From the NCBI GenBank assembly GCA_002900995.3, contig PJEW03000013.1:250632-314631 (forward strand): 64,000 nt of DNA, written 5' to 3'. Origin of the DNA: Ganoderma boninense. Its lineage: Eukaryota > Basidiomycota > Agaricomycetes > Polyporales > Polyporaceae. The first letter of the stretch is position 1. Each line of letters opens with the position of its first letter. Below the pieces are notes generated by a model. It worked only from the letters and a program-made list of their open reading frames with translations. It was not told the origin of the DNA and searched no databases. This document shows positions 21,087 through 33,314 of the stretch, one piece after another. The translations under genes and the position numbers were made by a program.

Positions 21087-22718
21087 CCTACCCTCTACAC
21101 GCCAGAGGTCGGCTACAACCTCATCTCAGTTGGCCGCATCGACGACGCCGGCTACACCACGACCTTCGCTGACGGTCACTGCGTCATCGTCGACCCCGAG
21201 GGTTCAACAGTAGGCAAAATTCCGAAGACCGGCGGGCTGTATCTTGTGCGCCGCGAACGATTCGATGACGCGGAGACTCCCGCTGGTGCCGCTGCCTCGA
21301 AGGTCGAGGTCTTAACTGCGATGGAGGCCCACCGCCGCTTCGCTCATATCCCTATCCACGCGATCCGCGAGCTGGTCGCGCGGGGCTTCATCACTGGCGT
21401 GAAGGTCATCCCATCGCCTGAATCCGAGTCGCACACCTGTGAGGCGTGCATCCGGGCGAAATCCACTCGCAAGCCCGTCCCCCAGCAGCGCGAGGGCGAG
21501 CGCGCCGACGCTCTCGGCGACGAGACCCACTCCGATACGTGGGGACCCTCGCGTGTTGCGACACTCGGTGGCAGGAAGTACTACATTAGCTTCACCGACG
21601 ATGCGACCCGCTTCAGCACGGTCTACCTCATGCGGAAGAAGTCGGAGGCTTTCGACTGCTACGTCTCGTACGAAGCGTGGCTCGAGACCCACGAGGGCGT
21701 TCGTATCCGTGCTCTGAACATCGACCGCGGCAGCGAGTACTTATCCGATGAATTCCTTGCTCATCTCGACGCTCGCGGGGTCGAGCTCAGGCTTTCCGTC
21801 CACGATACTCACGAGCATGCGGGAGTGTCCGCGAACTGTCATGGAGAAGGTTCGCGCGATGCTGATCACATCGGGGCTGCCACGCTTTCTCTGGGGGGAG
21901 GCGCTTCTCGCCATCTGGCTGAAGAACCGGACGTCCACGAAGGCTCTCAACGGTCGTACGCCTTTCGAGGCTCTCACTGGCTCTCCGCCCGACTTGTCAG
22001 GGGTTCCTGTCTGGGGTTCACAAGTCTGGGTCCACGACACATCCTCGGGTAAGGTCGGCGAACGTGTGATTGCTGCGCGCTGGGTCGGTTTCGGCCCCCA
22101 GAGCAAAGGCCACCGGGTCTATTGGCCGGAGAAGCGTTCGGTGACCGTCAAGCGCAACGTCCGTTTCGCCGCGCCAACCTTCCCGCGCCCTTCGCTGACG
22201 ACGACGCTGAGCTTGAGGGGGAGGAGGAACTTCCGTCCGAGGACAAGCCCGCGTCGCCTCAACCTGCGCCTGCGTCGCCCCAACCTGCGCCTGCGTCGCC
22301 CGAGCCTGCACCCACGCCCCTGCCGGAGCCAAAGCCCGTCGTTCAAGCCATTCCCGAGCCTGGTCGCCCAACTCGCGTGCGCAGAAGGTGCGCGATATCC
22401 AGGAAGGCCGCGCCGCTGACACGAAGCTTCTGAGGGGTGTTCTCGTTCAGGGGAGGAGGAGAGAGCGGTGGAGGACCTGTTAGCAGAGGACGTTAGCGGG
22501 ATCGCGATGGCGGCTGCGCAGGCGAAGGAGAACTGAGAACTGATTTGATTGAACCGACTACGCTATGAAAAATAGCTCAGGTAACATTACATAATGATAA
22601 AGGAGGAAGGGTTGGACCCGTTGTCCCTCGCCGAGGCGAGACGTCGCCCCGAGTGGCCGCGGTGGGAGCAGGCAATGCACGAGGAACTCGAGAAGCATGG
22701 CACTTGGAGACTCGAACG
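21087..22718 (+). mobile_element. Ty1/copia retrotransposon, 5' half (pre-integrase, integrase, start of RT)
   Basis: Begins inside the GAG-pre-integrase domain (LYTPEVGYNLISVGRIDDAG). The integrase zinc region has HRRFAH and CEACIRAK. The catalytic core follows with SDTWGPS, DRGSEYLSDEF and a third acidic position in the region after HDTHEHAGVS. The frame changes there (about 21,830) and the reading continues as MEKVRAMLITSGLPRFLWGE and WVGFGPQSKGHRVYWPEKRS. A proline-rich linker with three PAPASPQ/EPA repeats follows (22,245-22,315). The last part, 22,594-22,718, has SLAEARRRPEWPRWEQAMHE and HGTWRLE, which is the beginning of the reverse transcriptase region. Similarity stops there. Gag and 5' LTR are missing. 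Confidence 0.9.
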
Positions 22719-23426
22719 TCATCGGAAAATTGAACTGAGCCCGGTATTCGGAGCTGTCTTTTGTCGCCTAAGAAAGTCTGACTAAATCAGGAATCTGCTT
22801 ATCAGGAGATTGTTTCATAATATCGGATTGACATCAGCCTGATGACGTACATACCTGAGGTATCATCCTGGGACCTCTCTCGTCATCGTTTATCAGCCTA
22901 CCGTCGAGACGATGAGCCTCACCTTCATTTACAAGGGGCGGTCATGATGTTGAAGAACACGAGAGCTAGAGGACCGAGTCGGTTGTGTGCCTTTCATAAA
23001 TCTGCTTGAAGTTGCAAACGTTGAGTGGAGGGCGAGGATGGTAAGACCATACATGGTCGCGCCGCACCCGCCGCATAATCTAGTTTGGGCCTAGCAATGT
23101 CAGATGCAAATGTAGTACAGAGTAGCTCAGACAAAGCACTCACGGCTGCGATCCTTCGACCACGCCAGCCGTCCCACCAAGGCATGGGCACATCAGCGTG
23201 TACCGCAGCTGACAGGTTGCTTCAGCTTTGTCCCAGGTGGAGGTCATCTGCAAAGAGAACTCACAGTTGCCGTGTGTAGGGTACGTAGGTAACTTGGCAA
23301 AGATTTGTTATACATGAGCTTACTTGTTGGTAACTTCATGGGGTCAGGGCATGGGGTCAGGTGTGGAAAGCATTGAATACTGTCCAACAGTTCACTTGTA
23401 AATGATACATCGCCTGTCTCAAGGTA
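22719..23426. other. Stretch after the copia break
   Basis: No gene or repeat ends recognised. It starts the ~29 kb interval that separates the two copia halves. Confidence 0.4.
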
Positions 23427-24241
23427 CTACACAACGCGCTGTGATACGAACCTCCCCCACCGTTCAAATATAGGGCGAATAATTCTTCGCCATACGCGGC
23501 GATAGTCATCGCCCGGGAAACGGGCGAATGTAAAGATCTCGACGTGTTTTGTGCGACCTGTCCGAGAAGGGTCAGTGGAATGGACGAGCAAAAGACACGA
23601 CTACTACTGACAATCCACGCAACGTGGTCGGGCAGCTGTTCGGTTAGCAGGTTACGAAGTCGTTGCAATGTCGGTAAGCTCGAGATGCACGAGAGATTCC
23701 AGCATGTGGCAGAATTTGGCCGGGTAGCAGCCGAGTAGAATCGGCTTGGACGATGGGCAACGTCGGCGATGTTCTGAGATACGTCGGGGCAGGTTTTTGG
23801 TACGACCAACTTTGATACGCAGCACGCCGCGGCTGGTACTGCCCGAAGTACATTCTAACGTGCAAAAAAAGGTGCGAGGACAGTGAAAAGGCTTACCGGG
23901 CAGTCCAAGCGCGTAGATGTATCCCGGCTCGTCTCTCGCAGCTGGTGAGCTGCGTACCAAGTTCGCAAGGAGCACTTGCGTGCGGGGCTCCAAATGGGCG
24001 GGGATGATATCTACATAGTAATTAGTACATGACACAATGAATAGATACAGATACAACATGCCTCACCTCTATACGGCATAACGTTTTGTTTCACCACGTC
24101 GACGAGGTGCGAGTGGCAATAAAATGGGAGCCTCCCTCCTCGAGGGAAGTGCAGACCGTTGTTCAGGGCGACGAGGGTCTTGCAACGGCCGTCCGGTTGA
24201 GAGGTCCAGCTGCAACGAGCATGGAGGCGAATTCGTGCCAT
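23427..24241 (-). CDS. T5orf172/MUG113-like GIY-YIG superfamily protein
   Basis: The domain (also called DUF1766) is a GIY-YIG nuclease relative; the fungal proteins are uncharacterised. Exon 1 starts at ATG 24239-24241 (MARIRLHARCSWTSQPDGRC) and contains C/H pairs ending YCHSHLVDVV. Exon 2 reads IIPAHLEPRTQ to DEPGYIYALGLP. Exon 3 has the core RIKVGRTKNLPRRISEHRR and KPILLGCYPAKFCHMLESLV. The final exon reads RTKHVEIFTFARFPGDDYRR with IFERWGRF and stops at 23427-23429. The first two introns join in frame with good GT/AG ends. The link to the last exon is unclear: after LTDIATTS an in-frame TAA precedes a PRCVDC zinc-ligand motif, so this junction is either a missed intron or a defect. Confidence 0.72.
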
Positions 24242-24319
24242 CTCGGGGGAGCTGGGACAAAGATGAAGTACGAAGACGAAAGCAGCAGGACACGGCGCGT
24301 AAAGCAAGCAAGTAGACAT

Positions 24320-26091
24320 AGACCTCAGTCAACGTACACCTAGACCATACATGGTAAGCCTGCGTAAATGACGCAGACTGAGCGAGAGCTCGCTGTTTAA
24401 CTGAGTTTTCTACGTACCCATCGTCGTGGACCGAGTTGTAACATGTCGATTGTTTGACGACATCCTGATGAAGCGAGCAGGCGGGGGTATGTGTAGAACG
24501 AAATGATCTTAAATCTCATGTTGCTAGTATCGCGTCCTACAAAGCGAAACAGACACTGCGAAAACGCCGTTAGATATTCGAAATGTGGGGTCTAGGAATG
24601 CTGCTTACAGGAGCGTAGAGAGCAGGTGAACAATTGGTCAGGGCTCAGCTTGTGACCAGTCACTGGTTGCACGTTTGAACATTTCCCGCCTAGATCTCGT
24701 CAGTCACCTCGTTGACCCTGACCTCAGCCCCCCTCCTCCTCTCTTCCAAGCTGCTTCCCCTTTGTCTAGTCTGACTGGATTTCCGACAGTTGTCCGAGCT
24801 ATCATCTCTGCAGCGCTGGTATCCCGCGTTCCACTCGTCGAGGGGACGCATCCAGTGTGCGACGAGCTCCGCGCTGACGTTGCTCTCCACCTCGGCGTCC
24901 TCCTCAAACACGGCGGGACAACTCCTTGAGGTTCCCTTGAGGTTGCTTCCGCTGCTGGAATGATGGGGAGTGACGTGCTAGAAGAATTGCTAGGAGCGGC
25001 TGAGGATGTATTTCTCGATGTGAGCGGAGGTTCCACATAGCGTAACTGTTTTGTTATCTAGCTATCAATATTGTCAGGAGGACCCTCAGAACAAAACACG
25101 GGGTGACGAACTGTACGTATCCATGCACTGATATTAGTGGCAAGACAACTCACGCCGGGGCCCCATCCAGTGCCAGTCGTCACGAGGTGGTATCAGCAAC
25201 GCCCCAGTGACGAATGCCACTGCCTCAATGCGAGCCATGCCGCTGAACGAGTATCGCCGATGACGAAGTCAAGATCCTAAAACTCGGGGGCTGAACGAGC
25301 TAACGACTGTGAGTACCACATGGCGAGCACCCGATGACCAGCGAACGATGTTGTTCCTCAATCTAGGGAGCGTCTTTAGCAGCTCAAAGTCATCCTTGCT
25401 GCACTTGTGCTGGTAGAAGCTCACATCGGTCTTGAATCGCCTCTAGAGGGCATCGCACGAACCGCTCATCCTGAAGTTCCGTGGAGACGCCGTTGACAGT
25501 GTCTACGACCGTGATGTTAAAGACTGATTGTGGATTCAAAGTAGATAGCAGAGCCTCACCGTGAACGTCGACGACCTCGACTAGCAAAGTGCGTCTCGCA
25601 GACACGGAAGATTTCGACGTCGTAAACATGGGCTAAGAATTCTTAGCTTTAGTTTGACAGGTTCCCCTATGCCTCTTCCTTGGCTATGGCCCTCGGTGTT
25701 GCTCACTGAAGATCGTCTTTCGGAGCAAATGCCTAGAGTTTGAGGTTGCGATTTGGTGAGTCCAGGGTTACAAGCAAAGCTCAAATGTATAAAAAAGTAC
25801 TTCCATGTTTGCAAGCAGGCGGAAATGACACAGACCAGCCTGCACAAACTTCAATGGAACAATACTTCCAGGTAAACACACAGTTGTTACATGATACATT
25901 TGAGAGGTCAACTGAGAGCGGAATGGGAGACAGAACCCATCACGAAAGAAATTTCCACATATGCAGGTGCGCATGAATGGCAAGGGAACATGAATCCACG
26001 CAGCATAGCCCATCTGTGCTTCGTGGAATGGAAGACAACCACTGACCTTGGCACAGGATCAACGGAAGATATTACCTACCATCGAGTGGGG
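24320..26091. other. Stretch without a recognised gene
   Basis: Both strands carry short open frames around 24,675-25,040 and 25,390-25,980 with no recognised similarity. No repeat ends seen before the inverted-repeat element at 26,092. Confidence 0.35.
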
Positions 26092-26536
26092 CACGACAGG
26101 CATCGGGGAATTTGGTACCCTGCAGAAGGCGAGACAAAGTGGGGAGACACACTCACCTTTGGACGGGATTTGTCGCGGTTGTAGGTAGACGTCTAATGAC
26201 ACCTTTGTCCAGCCTTTGTTCAAGTTTTGTCGGCTCTTTGGCTGTACGGAAAATGAGACCTTTTGCATGTCGCTCAAATATTGACAAAACTGGGGAAAAG
26301 TCTGTCGAAAGTCATACTTCCTGCTGAGATCAGGGACGAAGGTATACTTTTACCGAGGTTTTTCCACGCGGCAAAGTGGACGCGGCCTGGGTCTCATTTG
26401 TCGTCGTGCAAAATGGGCAGCAAAACTGAACAAAAGGTAACATGAGGCGCTTGGGAAAATTCGTTCCAAAGGTGAGTGTGTCCCCCGACTTTGTCTCGCC
26501 TTTTGCAGGGTGCCAAATTCCTGGATGCCTGTCGTG
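26092..26536. mobile_element. CACGACAGGCA-ended inverted-repeat element (445 bp)
   Basis: Left end CACGACAGGCATCGGGGAA; the right end is its inverted, slightly diverged copy. The imperfect terminal repeats run about 80 bases and include GGCGAGACAAAGT and ACACACTCACCTTTGGA on both sides. GGG lies on each flank (26,089-26,091 and 26,537-26,539), consistent with a 3-bp target duplication. The ends resemble those of the element at 47,191, but the interiors differ. No transposase frame: a non-autonomous element. The 3-bp duplication and CAC start recall the CACTA/EnSpm group; that grouping is inferred. Confidence 0.82.
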
Positions 26537-26965
26537 GGGGGTTCAGGTGGTGGCCACGAGATGGCATCGGCAGTACCTATCACCCGCAACAGCGATCAAC
26601 AGCTGCGAAAAGAAAATATGAAAAAGCGACACCTCCGGAAACAAAACCACAATACATCCTCCATGTTAGTGACTTCGTTGCCAGCCTGGCATGCGAGGAA
26701 TCAGTAGACATCCCTTGGCGTTCCGGGGTAATGCTCGTCATATTACAGCAAGGCAAGTGATCGCTGTAGGGGAGCCCTTGCGGCTTTGTACAGTCTGAAA
26801 AGTGACTGTTGAATCCATGCTTAGTGGTCGCCGACAGGGGGGGCAGAGTCCGAGGAGACGATATGCAGGGACACCGCCAGCGATATGACGCTGCCTCGTC
26901 GACGACAGCTCACGAACAGCGCCGTCGCAAAGGTCCCGGAGTGGCAGACGGTGCAGCTTACGAGG

Positions 26966-29469
26966 GCCCATCGCGCGGTGCACGTTCTTCGTCCCCATCG
27001 CCTGCAGCAGACCAGGCGGAAGATGCGCTCCGGCTTCGTCTGCTCAACACGGCGCACTCGGTCCTCAGGCTGTGTCTCCCGGTTCGCCTGTGGGTTCTGC
27101 AACGCAGCGTGGGTGAGCTCGGGTTGGGCCAGCCGCGGACCGAAGAGAGAGCAACAAACTCACCGAAGCTTGGTCGCAGAGTACGGCCGTCACTGCTACA
27201 CAAAGTCAGGACCGAGGCCGTGCGGCCGCCTGCTGTGCAGAGCAGAATATCCGTGCAGGGAGACGATCAGCGTCCTCCTGCATCGCGCGAGAGCCGCAAC
27301 AGTACCTACGTCTTGGCATCCTCTGAGATTTTCGCGGTCGAGGTTCCAGCGGGAACAGACTTCGAGCACTTCGCCCTCCTTGTCACCCTTCCCGCCGCTG
27401 CCTCGACCCTGAGCCAGAGCCCTACTTCCAATCTGAGTCCGAATTTGAACCTGAATCGCCTCCACCGTTCTGCTCCTCCAGTCCAAATCCGCGTCGGCGA
27501 TCATGCAATCTTCCTCCCGCTTCTGCACTCTGCTTCTGGACACGACATTCGGACCACTCGCTACGCCGCCCTTTGCGTGTCTTGCGCTTCGAATCGTCCT
27601 CGTTCTCGTCCTCGTGCTCGTGCTCGCTCTCGTCCTCGTTCTCGCTCTCGTGCTCGTGCTCGTGCTCGTTCTCGTGCTCGTTCTCCTTCTCGCGCTCGTT
27701 CTCCTTCTCTCCGGCCTCATTCAGGGCTCCCTGAGGCCCGAACTCATGCCTAGACTTCGAAGCAGCGCTCCGTTAGCTCTCCTTCCTCGCCCACGCGCAG
27801 AGCACAATGCTTGAGCTTGAGCGGCGCCCGGGCGCGTTGGAGTTGCGAGTCAACCGCTGTCCGCACGACACGTTATCCATCGCCAACCAACGAATGACGA
27901 CAAGTCCCCTGTGCGACATACCTTCTAGTTCTGCATCTACCTTCACCAGCCGGCATCGTGGCGGAGCGTGGCAGGCTGCGTGACGACCAAATTTCTGAAG
28001 TCGCTTCATGTGAATGACACGGCTGCTAGCTTTCGGGCGAGGGCAACTTGAGTGCTGGCAGCGTGCGCTCGCGTTTCGTCGCCGGCGATGTGTGCTGCGG
28101 CGAAGATGGCCACACAGGCTGCACAGGTGGAGGGCGAAACTAGCGACTCCGGGTGGGGCGGCGACGAGGAAATTCAAAACGCCATGTCATCTACGTGAGT
28201 ACCTAAACAGATTCGCGTCAATCAACGTCCGGATCAAGCGCGAACAGGTCAAAGACTCGCTTTCATGTGGCTGGTGTTGCGTCGAAGACGCAGGGATCTG
28301 GGGCAGAAGGGAAGCTGACCGCGTCAATGCAGGGGAGCAAGGTAAGGGACTGTATTTTGAACGTACCTCTCGTCTAGCATACCGACAACCGCGGGACCGG
28401 CTTAGATTACGACGACGACAGCCTACCCCGTCAACTTCACACCTGTCCACGATGCTACCCGCGTCCGACAGGAGCTGCAGCAGACCCCGAAAGACTCGCA
28501 TTTGGTCTTCATCACAGCAATCCATACAATCCATCAGCACGCGGTCAGCCGATGCGTACACTCTCGACAAAGGAGGTGAGGACACTCACAGCCTGCCTTG
28601 CCTCCAGGAGATCTTCCGGTTAGTTGAGCCCACCCGTATTTCCAAACGGGCCCTGCGACAACTACTGCCTCCTTCGCCATGCGTGCATCCGGCGCGAACG
28701 CCGCACATGCCGCCGCCAGCCGTTCCGGTAACTCCCGTCCGCCCTGGCTCCTTTTCCTGCTCGCCGACTTCAGGACTGGCGAGATGCTGACCGACGCCAA
28801 TCTGGACAGGGAAATGAAGAAAGCGTAGCGTAAGCCAGAGTCCCACGTTTGCACGGGGATCCAAACAACGCAGAGCGGATCCGGTGTTGGGCTGCGGACC
28901 AACTTCGGCCCAGCTGGCTCCCCACAATGGATCCAATGAAACAGGGGGAAAGGGCGGGGTAGACGACATAAAAATGGAAGAAGTGCGTACCAAGGAGCCC
29001 CCGTGCGTCGAGCGGGAGAACTGACTCGACGCCTGATGCCATCCTCCCTTCGGAGACGTGTACACCCATCATGGCGCTGCGCGCACCCGGCGTTGGGTAG
29101 ACCAACCCGGGCGCACCTGGCTTGACCCACAACGAAGCATACCGGCCACCAAGAGAGCATTGGCTGCACCAACACAGGAACACGGGTCAGTTGGAGCAGC
29201 CAGACATTCGAACTTGGACTGGGCAAGCCACGTACCATGGTCAGCAAGCCATCTTTAACCTGCAGCATACGATGTGACTCCAGCTCGAGGAAGGTCGGCT
29301 GCGGCGCAAAATGTTCAAAGGTACGGAAGATCGGAGGCTGAGACCCGCAAGCAAGACGGGGATGTGGAGGCATGTGGTCAACACCTCGAGTCCGACTCTT
29401 GACGCCCAGCGGTCTTCCGGCGTTAGCGCCAGGACGTTGGCCCGCGCTGGCCGAGGACCGTTTGCTCTC
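26966..29469. repeat. Long inverted repeat, arm A (2,504 bp)
   Basis: Matches 43,198-45,701 in reverse complement over its full length, with equal lengths and only two differences noticed when comparing translations. It contains a minus-strand, probably intron-bearing gene of unknown family. An exon reading PPIFRTFEHFAPQPTFLELE ends at a GTACGTGG donor. Further exons include RMASGVESVLPLDARGLL, then ADRVLMDCMDCCDEDQMRVF with LLQLLSDAGSIVDRC, and a glutamate/asparagine/histidine-rich region built from GAGCAC/GAGAAC hexamers (about 27,590-27,720). Around arm A, open frames continue smoothly past both edges; at arm B they do not. A is therefore more likely the original copy. Confidence 0.93.
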
Positions 29470-29511
29470 CACACCCACCGTGTTATCATCGTGGTGTGCC
29501 CGCCCTTGCAC

Positions 29512-30255
29512 TACCTGGCCCGCGACGTCTCCCTGGTGACATCGGCGCCGTCATATTTGCCCCCGCTCCCTTGTTCAACCGTCCAAAACCAGAGAACTGG
29601 CGGCGCTGCAAAGCGATGTCGAGTATGCTGGGCTTCAGGCTCGCAGACTTCGTAGTACTAGCCACATCAGCCTCACCATTCTCCTACTGCATAGGGGGTG
29701 AACCGTGTGCATTTCTTAAGCCTGTCACTCCACCTTTGCAGTTGCAGTTTTGTATGTGTATAACGTACACTCACGCTGATGTCATGCAGTCATCGAAGGG
29801 GCAATGGTACCGTAGCTAATATTGATCCCGGTGGATCGTTTCAGTCAAAGATTGGTGTCCTGAGTGGGACTACGGTTTGTCGACGACGGGGAACCATACA
29901 TCTGCGTTAGGTAATCTCGGTGCCATAGATCATAAGCTCACGTTACGAACAAGCAGAAATTCGTTTCGCCTCAGCCTGCCTCCCGCCCACAAAATTATAA
30001 TGGCTGCATTTCTAGGAAGCCAAGAGGACTCACGGTGATAGTAAGAGTGGCATGACATTGACTACATCATCGCGCGTCACTCGCGCAGACCAAGGACATC
30101 GCGGAGCTTGTTCACGAATGCAACGTCGTCCATATCGCGCAGTTCCTTCAGAGTGTCTCTGTCGATCGTTCGGTAAGCCTCTGGATGAGAATCTTTTCTG
30201 TAGTATGGGCCGAATAATAAGCCAGGTTGAACCCTAGGCTAGGAAACGAAATTGC
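29512..30255. other. Stretch between arm A and the JmjC gene
   Basis: The minus-strand frame of arm A extends leftward in coding sense up to about 29,560 (QGDVAGQVVQGRAHHDDNTV). Beyond that no gene or repeat was recognised. Confidence 0.35.
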
Positions 30256-33200
30256 TCACAGATGATCAAGCGTTCCGAGGACAGAGCGGGGTCTGTTTCC
30301 GAGCGAACAGCTATTGGGAAATGGACATGTTACGTGGGAGGAAGGATGGGCGGGTAGTTTTGCCTTCTTCTTCGCGCGTTTCACCTGGTTAGACGACAAA
30401 GTCATTGGTCGTTTCCGGCTTGTAGATGCGCTGCTCCCGTCCTGAGGGCCGCTCGCCTGCCAGCCGTGCACAAAGTATTCGGTAGGCAGAAAGAAAGCAC
30501 AGAGACGAACACCTACCTCCAAAGGTGACTGGGGCCGGGTTGAGCTTGTGATAGATGACGTGAATGTCACATCACTGCCCAGGGACTCCGGGGTACGTGA
30601 ATTGGCTAGGACATTCTCAGAAAAAATGTCTATGGGCATCGATCAAATAAGAACATGCGAACTCACGCTGCGCCTGACTATCCTCGTATGTACACATTGC
30701 CATCCAAGCAAACCAGACCAAGGTCTGAAGTTGCAGAACGTCTTCACCCGACCCAGATGCAACTCGATGGGCACGCAAACTTGATGCCAGGTCGATAGTC
30801 CTGATCAAGTTTTGTGGAGAGACGAAGTCGCAAGCCGCCTTGATGGAGTGTGCCAAATTTCGAACCTGGGGGCATTTATCAATCTTGGGCACCACCGTTG
30901 ACAACCAGGAAGCTCACCTGATGGGGACATCCAGCGGGGATGAAAACGATGTCGCCGTAGTGTTGATAAATCGTCCAAGGTGATACTCCATACTTCTCTC
31001 GTAAACGGGTGAGCATGGCGTGAGAGACGTAGTAACGCTGCTGATGCATCAGCAAAAGTGGAAAAGCATCCTGCCGTATTGTGTTGTAAGGCAATGCCGA
31101 AAAGGCTATACACTATTCAAGGTTTTATACGCCGTCGTGCAAACCAGAAAAGGACCATACCCTCCCTCAAAATCCCGTGCAATACACGCAATATCTCGTG
31201 AGGATCGGCAGGATCGCGAGGATTGTGAGGATTGCACGGGAGTGCCATACGTCCCATTCCGGTGCATTAACCTATATTCCGGGCAATTCTCACATTGCCG
31301 GAGGGGACTTTTCCACTTTTGCTGATGTGGATGGGATCTTCATCAGGGCCTAACGCAAATTCCTCCCTAAGGAAGGACTGCAGGTTCTTGACGGAGTCTG
31401 CAGGAAAGATTTGCCACTCGGCACCGGGCTGCTCAGACATCACGTCTTCCGACCACATCATGAGGTTAATGGCGCAAGTCATATCCAAATGCAACTTGGT
31501 CGTGCCGTAAGTGTCGCCTTTGGCCCCCATCGCGATGTATAACTTCGGCCCTGTATGTCAATGAAGATTAGCAGACGGTCAAAGGAGCAACCGATGGTGT
31601 CATACCGAGATCAGGGGCGACAGCACCTTCCGGGAAATGAGCAGCGAGATTGTAAATTCCACTTTCGGAGACGAGATCAGCGCACTCGACTGGTAGACTC
31701 GAGAAGAACCCATAGTTCAATTTGCCGAACGTTGTCTGGAAGTCTGCTTTTGGAGGCCAGTCCTAGAATGAAAGATATCATTAATTACTGTGCAAAACGT
31801 CAGAGATGGGCCGACCTTCAGCTTCAGTACAGCTTGCTGGTTGGATCTTTGCATCAGGAGTGCAAAAAGTTTACTGGCTGCCATACGCGGCATCTCCGTG
31901 TCAGTTTCGCAGTCAATTGGCGTAACCCAGAGCTTCCCATGGTGCTCGATGAAATAGCCTGGGTCCCAGTGGCCTTGGAAGTTGTTCTGGGCTTCCGTCA
32001 GGACCACCGGGACGCCAGCTGCCCATAGGTGCAGGAACTGATTTCGTGATAAACTCCTCGCTGGATACACCGGTAGAGGTCCCGGTGTATACACGTACTC
32101 CGACGTAGCATCGTCGGGTATCCGCTGACTGGAGGGCGGAGGTAGGGGCTGATTGCTAAGAGAAGTGATCAATGAGCAGAGGCTCAGTGATGACAAAGCG
32201 AGAAAAGATACCGAAGAAAAGGTGCTTTCAACACCTCAGCTGCTAGGTCCATTTTCTCTATGTGGGATTGAATCACTCCTCGGGATAGTCTGAAGCACGG
32301 GCGCATTTCCGCGATTGAATGAGCGTGATCGCCCGTCGCGCAATGGGAGAACTGAACCAGCTAAACAATTGTATAAATCGATCAGATGCATAAACATAAA
32401 TGGAACGAGCACATACATTACGATGAATGTCCTTGGAAGATGTGAATGCTTTCACGCATGCATGACACACGTGGAGGCCACAGCTCGGGCAAAACCAAGC
32501 CCCACAGAAGAGCTCTGAGGCACACGCATCTAAAGGAGGGTAAAGACCTATATGCAGTGAACTGCATGGTGCGTACCACATAGTGATCGAAACTGAATTT
32601 CGTGTTTTAATAAGACTCCTCCTCCTCGCTCCATGTGGGATAGTTCTTCGCAAAGGATGGGAAGTAGGAACTTTGCAGTAGTGCCCTAGACTCCAATCGT
32701 GAGTGCACACAAGGCATGTCCCCGGACAGAAATCTTACCTTGATAAAAGCAACTACATCACGATCTAGCGGTCGATTGTACGCATGGGGGAAGTGCAGCG
32801 GCGGGCTTGTGATCTGGGGTTGTTCTGACAATCGTAATCCCGCAGGTATAGCTAAAAATCGACCAATCACGTCACAGGATGCGATAGACACATAGTGATA
32901 GAACATACAATCAAGCTTCTTGGGTTTCTTGGGTTTCTTGGGCTTCTTGGACTGTCTTGACCCTTGCGAATGTTCTGTAGGTTCGACGTCTGCATGGTCG
33001 TCGCAGGCTGGCTTCGGAGTGGCGTCGAGCTCGTTGAGAAATCCGACGGCAACAATTGACTGATCCAGAGCGAAGTGTATAACACGAAAGCCTAGAGAAG
33101 ACATACATCAAACTACCGGCCAATCTTCATTGAGAGAAGTCAGAGAATGTATACCTATAAAACGGCAGTTTACGCTGGCGGCGGTTGAGCGTCGTGAGCC

Positions 33201-33314
33201 GCTCGCCGCCGCCATGTCGTAACAGACCAAGCACTGAGGCAGCTTAGCGAAGAGACTCTTTTGACGACTGCGGCATGAATGTTCTTGAAGTAGAGAACCT
33301 ATACTTGGGGCCAT
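30256..33314 (-). CDS. JmjC-domain protein with N-terminal cysteine-rich finger
   Basis: Fe(II)/2-oxoglutarate oxygenase fold of the KDM3-like type, expected in the nucleus. The start is ATG 33312-33314 (MAPSIGSLLQEHS). Next come CLVCYDMAAASG and a spliced CRFIG/FRVIHF block, a basic KKPKKPKKPKK stretch, and a zinc-finger-like region ELFCGAWFCPSCGLHVCHAC. The JmjC part begins at SRNQFLHLWAAGVPVVL. It continues through GKLWVTPIDCETD and PEGAVAPDLGPKLYIAMGA to the iron motif HLD in TTKLHLDMTCAINLMMW; the distal histidine is in GDIVFIPAGCPHQV. The C terminus has RNLAHSIKAACDFVSPQNL and a nuclear-signal-like KRAKKKAK. At least six introns; exact ends not all fixed. HxD...H is complete, so catalysis is possible, but the histone substrate is unknown. 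The largest apparently intact gene of the interval. Confidence 0.75.

Noticed and set aside
28534..29511. 325-codon open frame on the minus strand (and its copy at 43,294-44,133) as a single-exon gene
   Set aside because: It runs through good GT donors and AG acceptors and mixes plausible exon segments with intron-like sequence; GC-rich DNA keeps several frames open here. Reported only as part of the inverted repeat.
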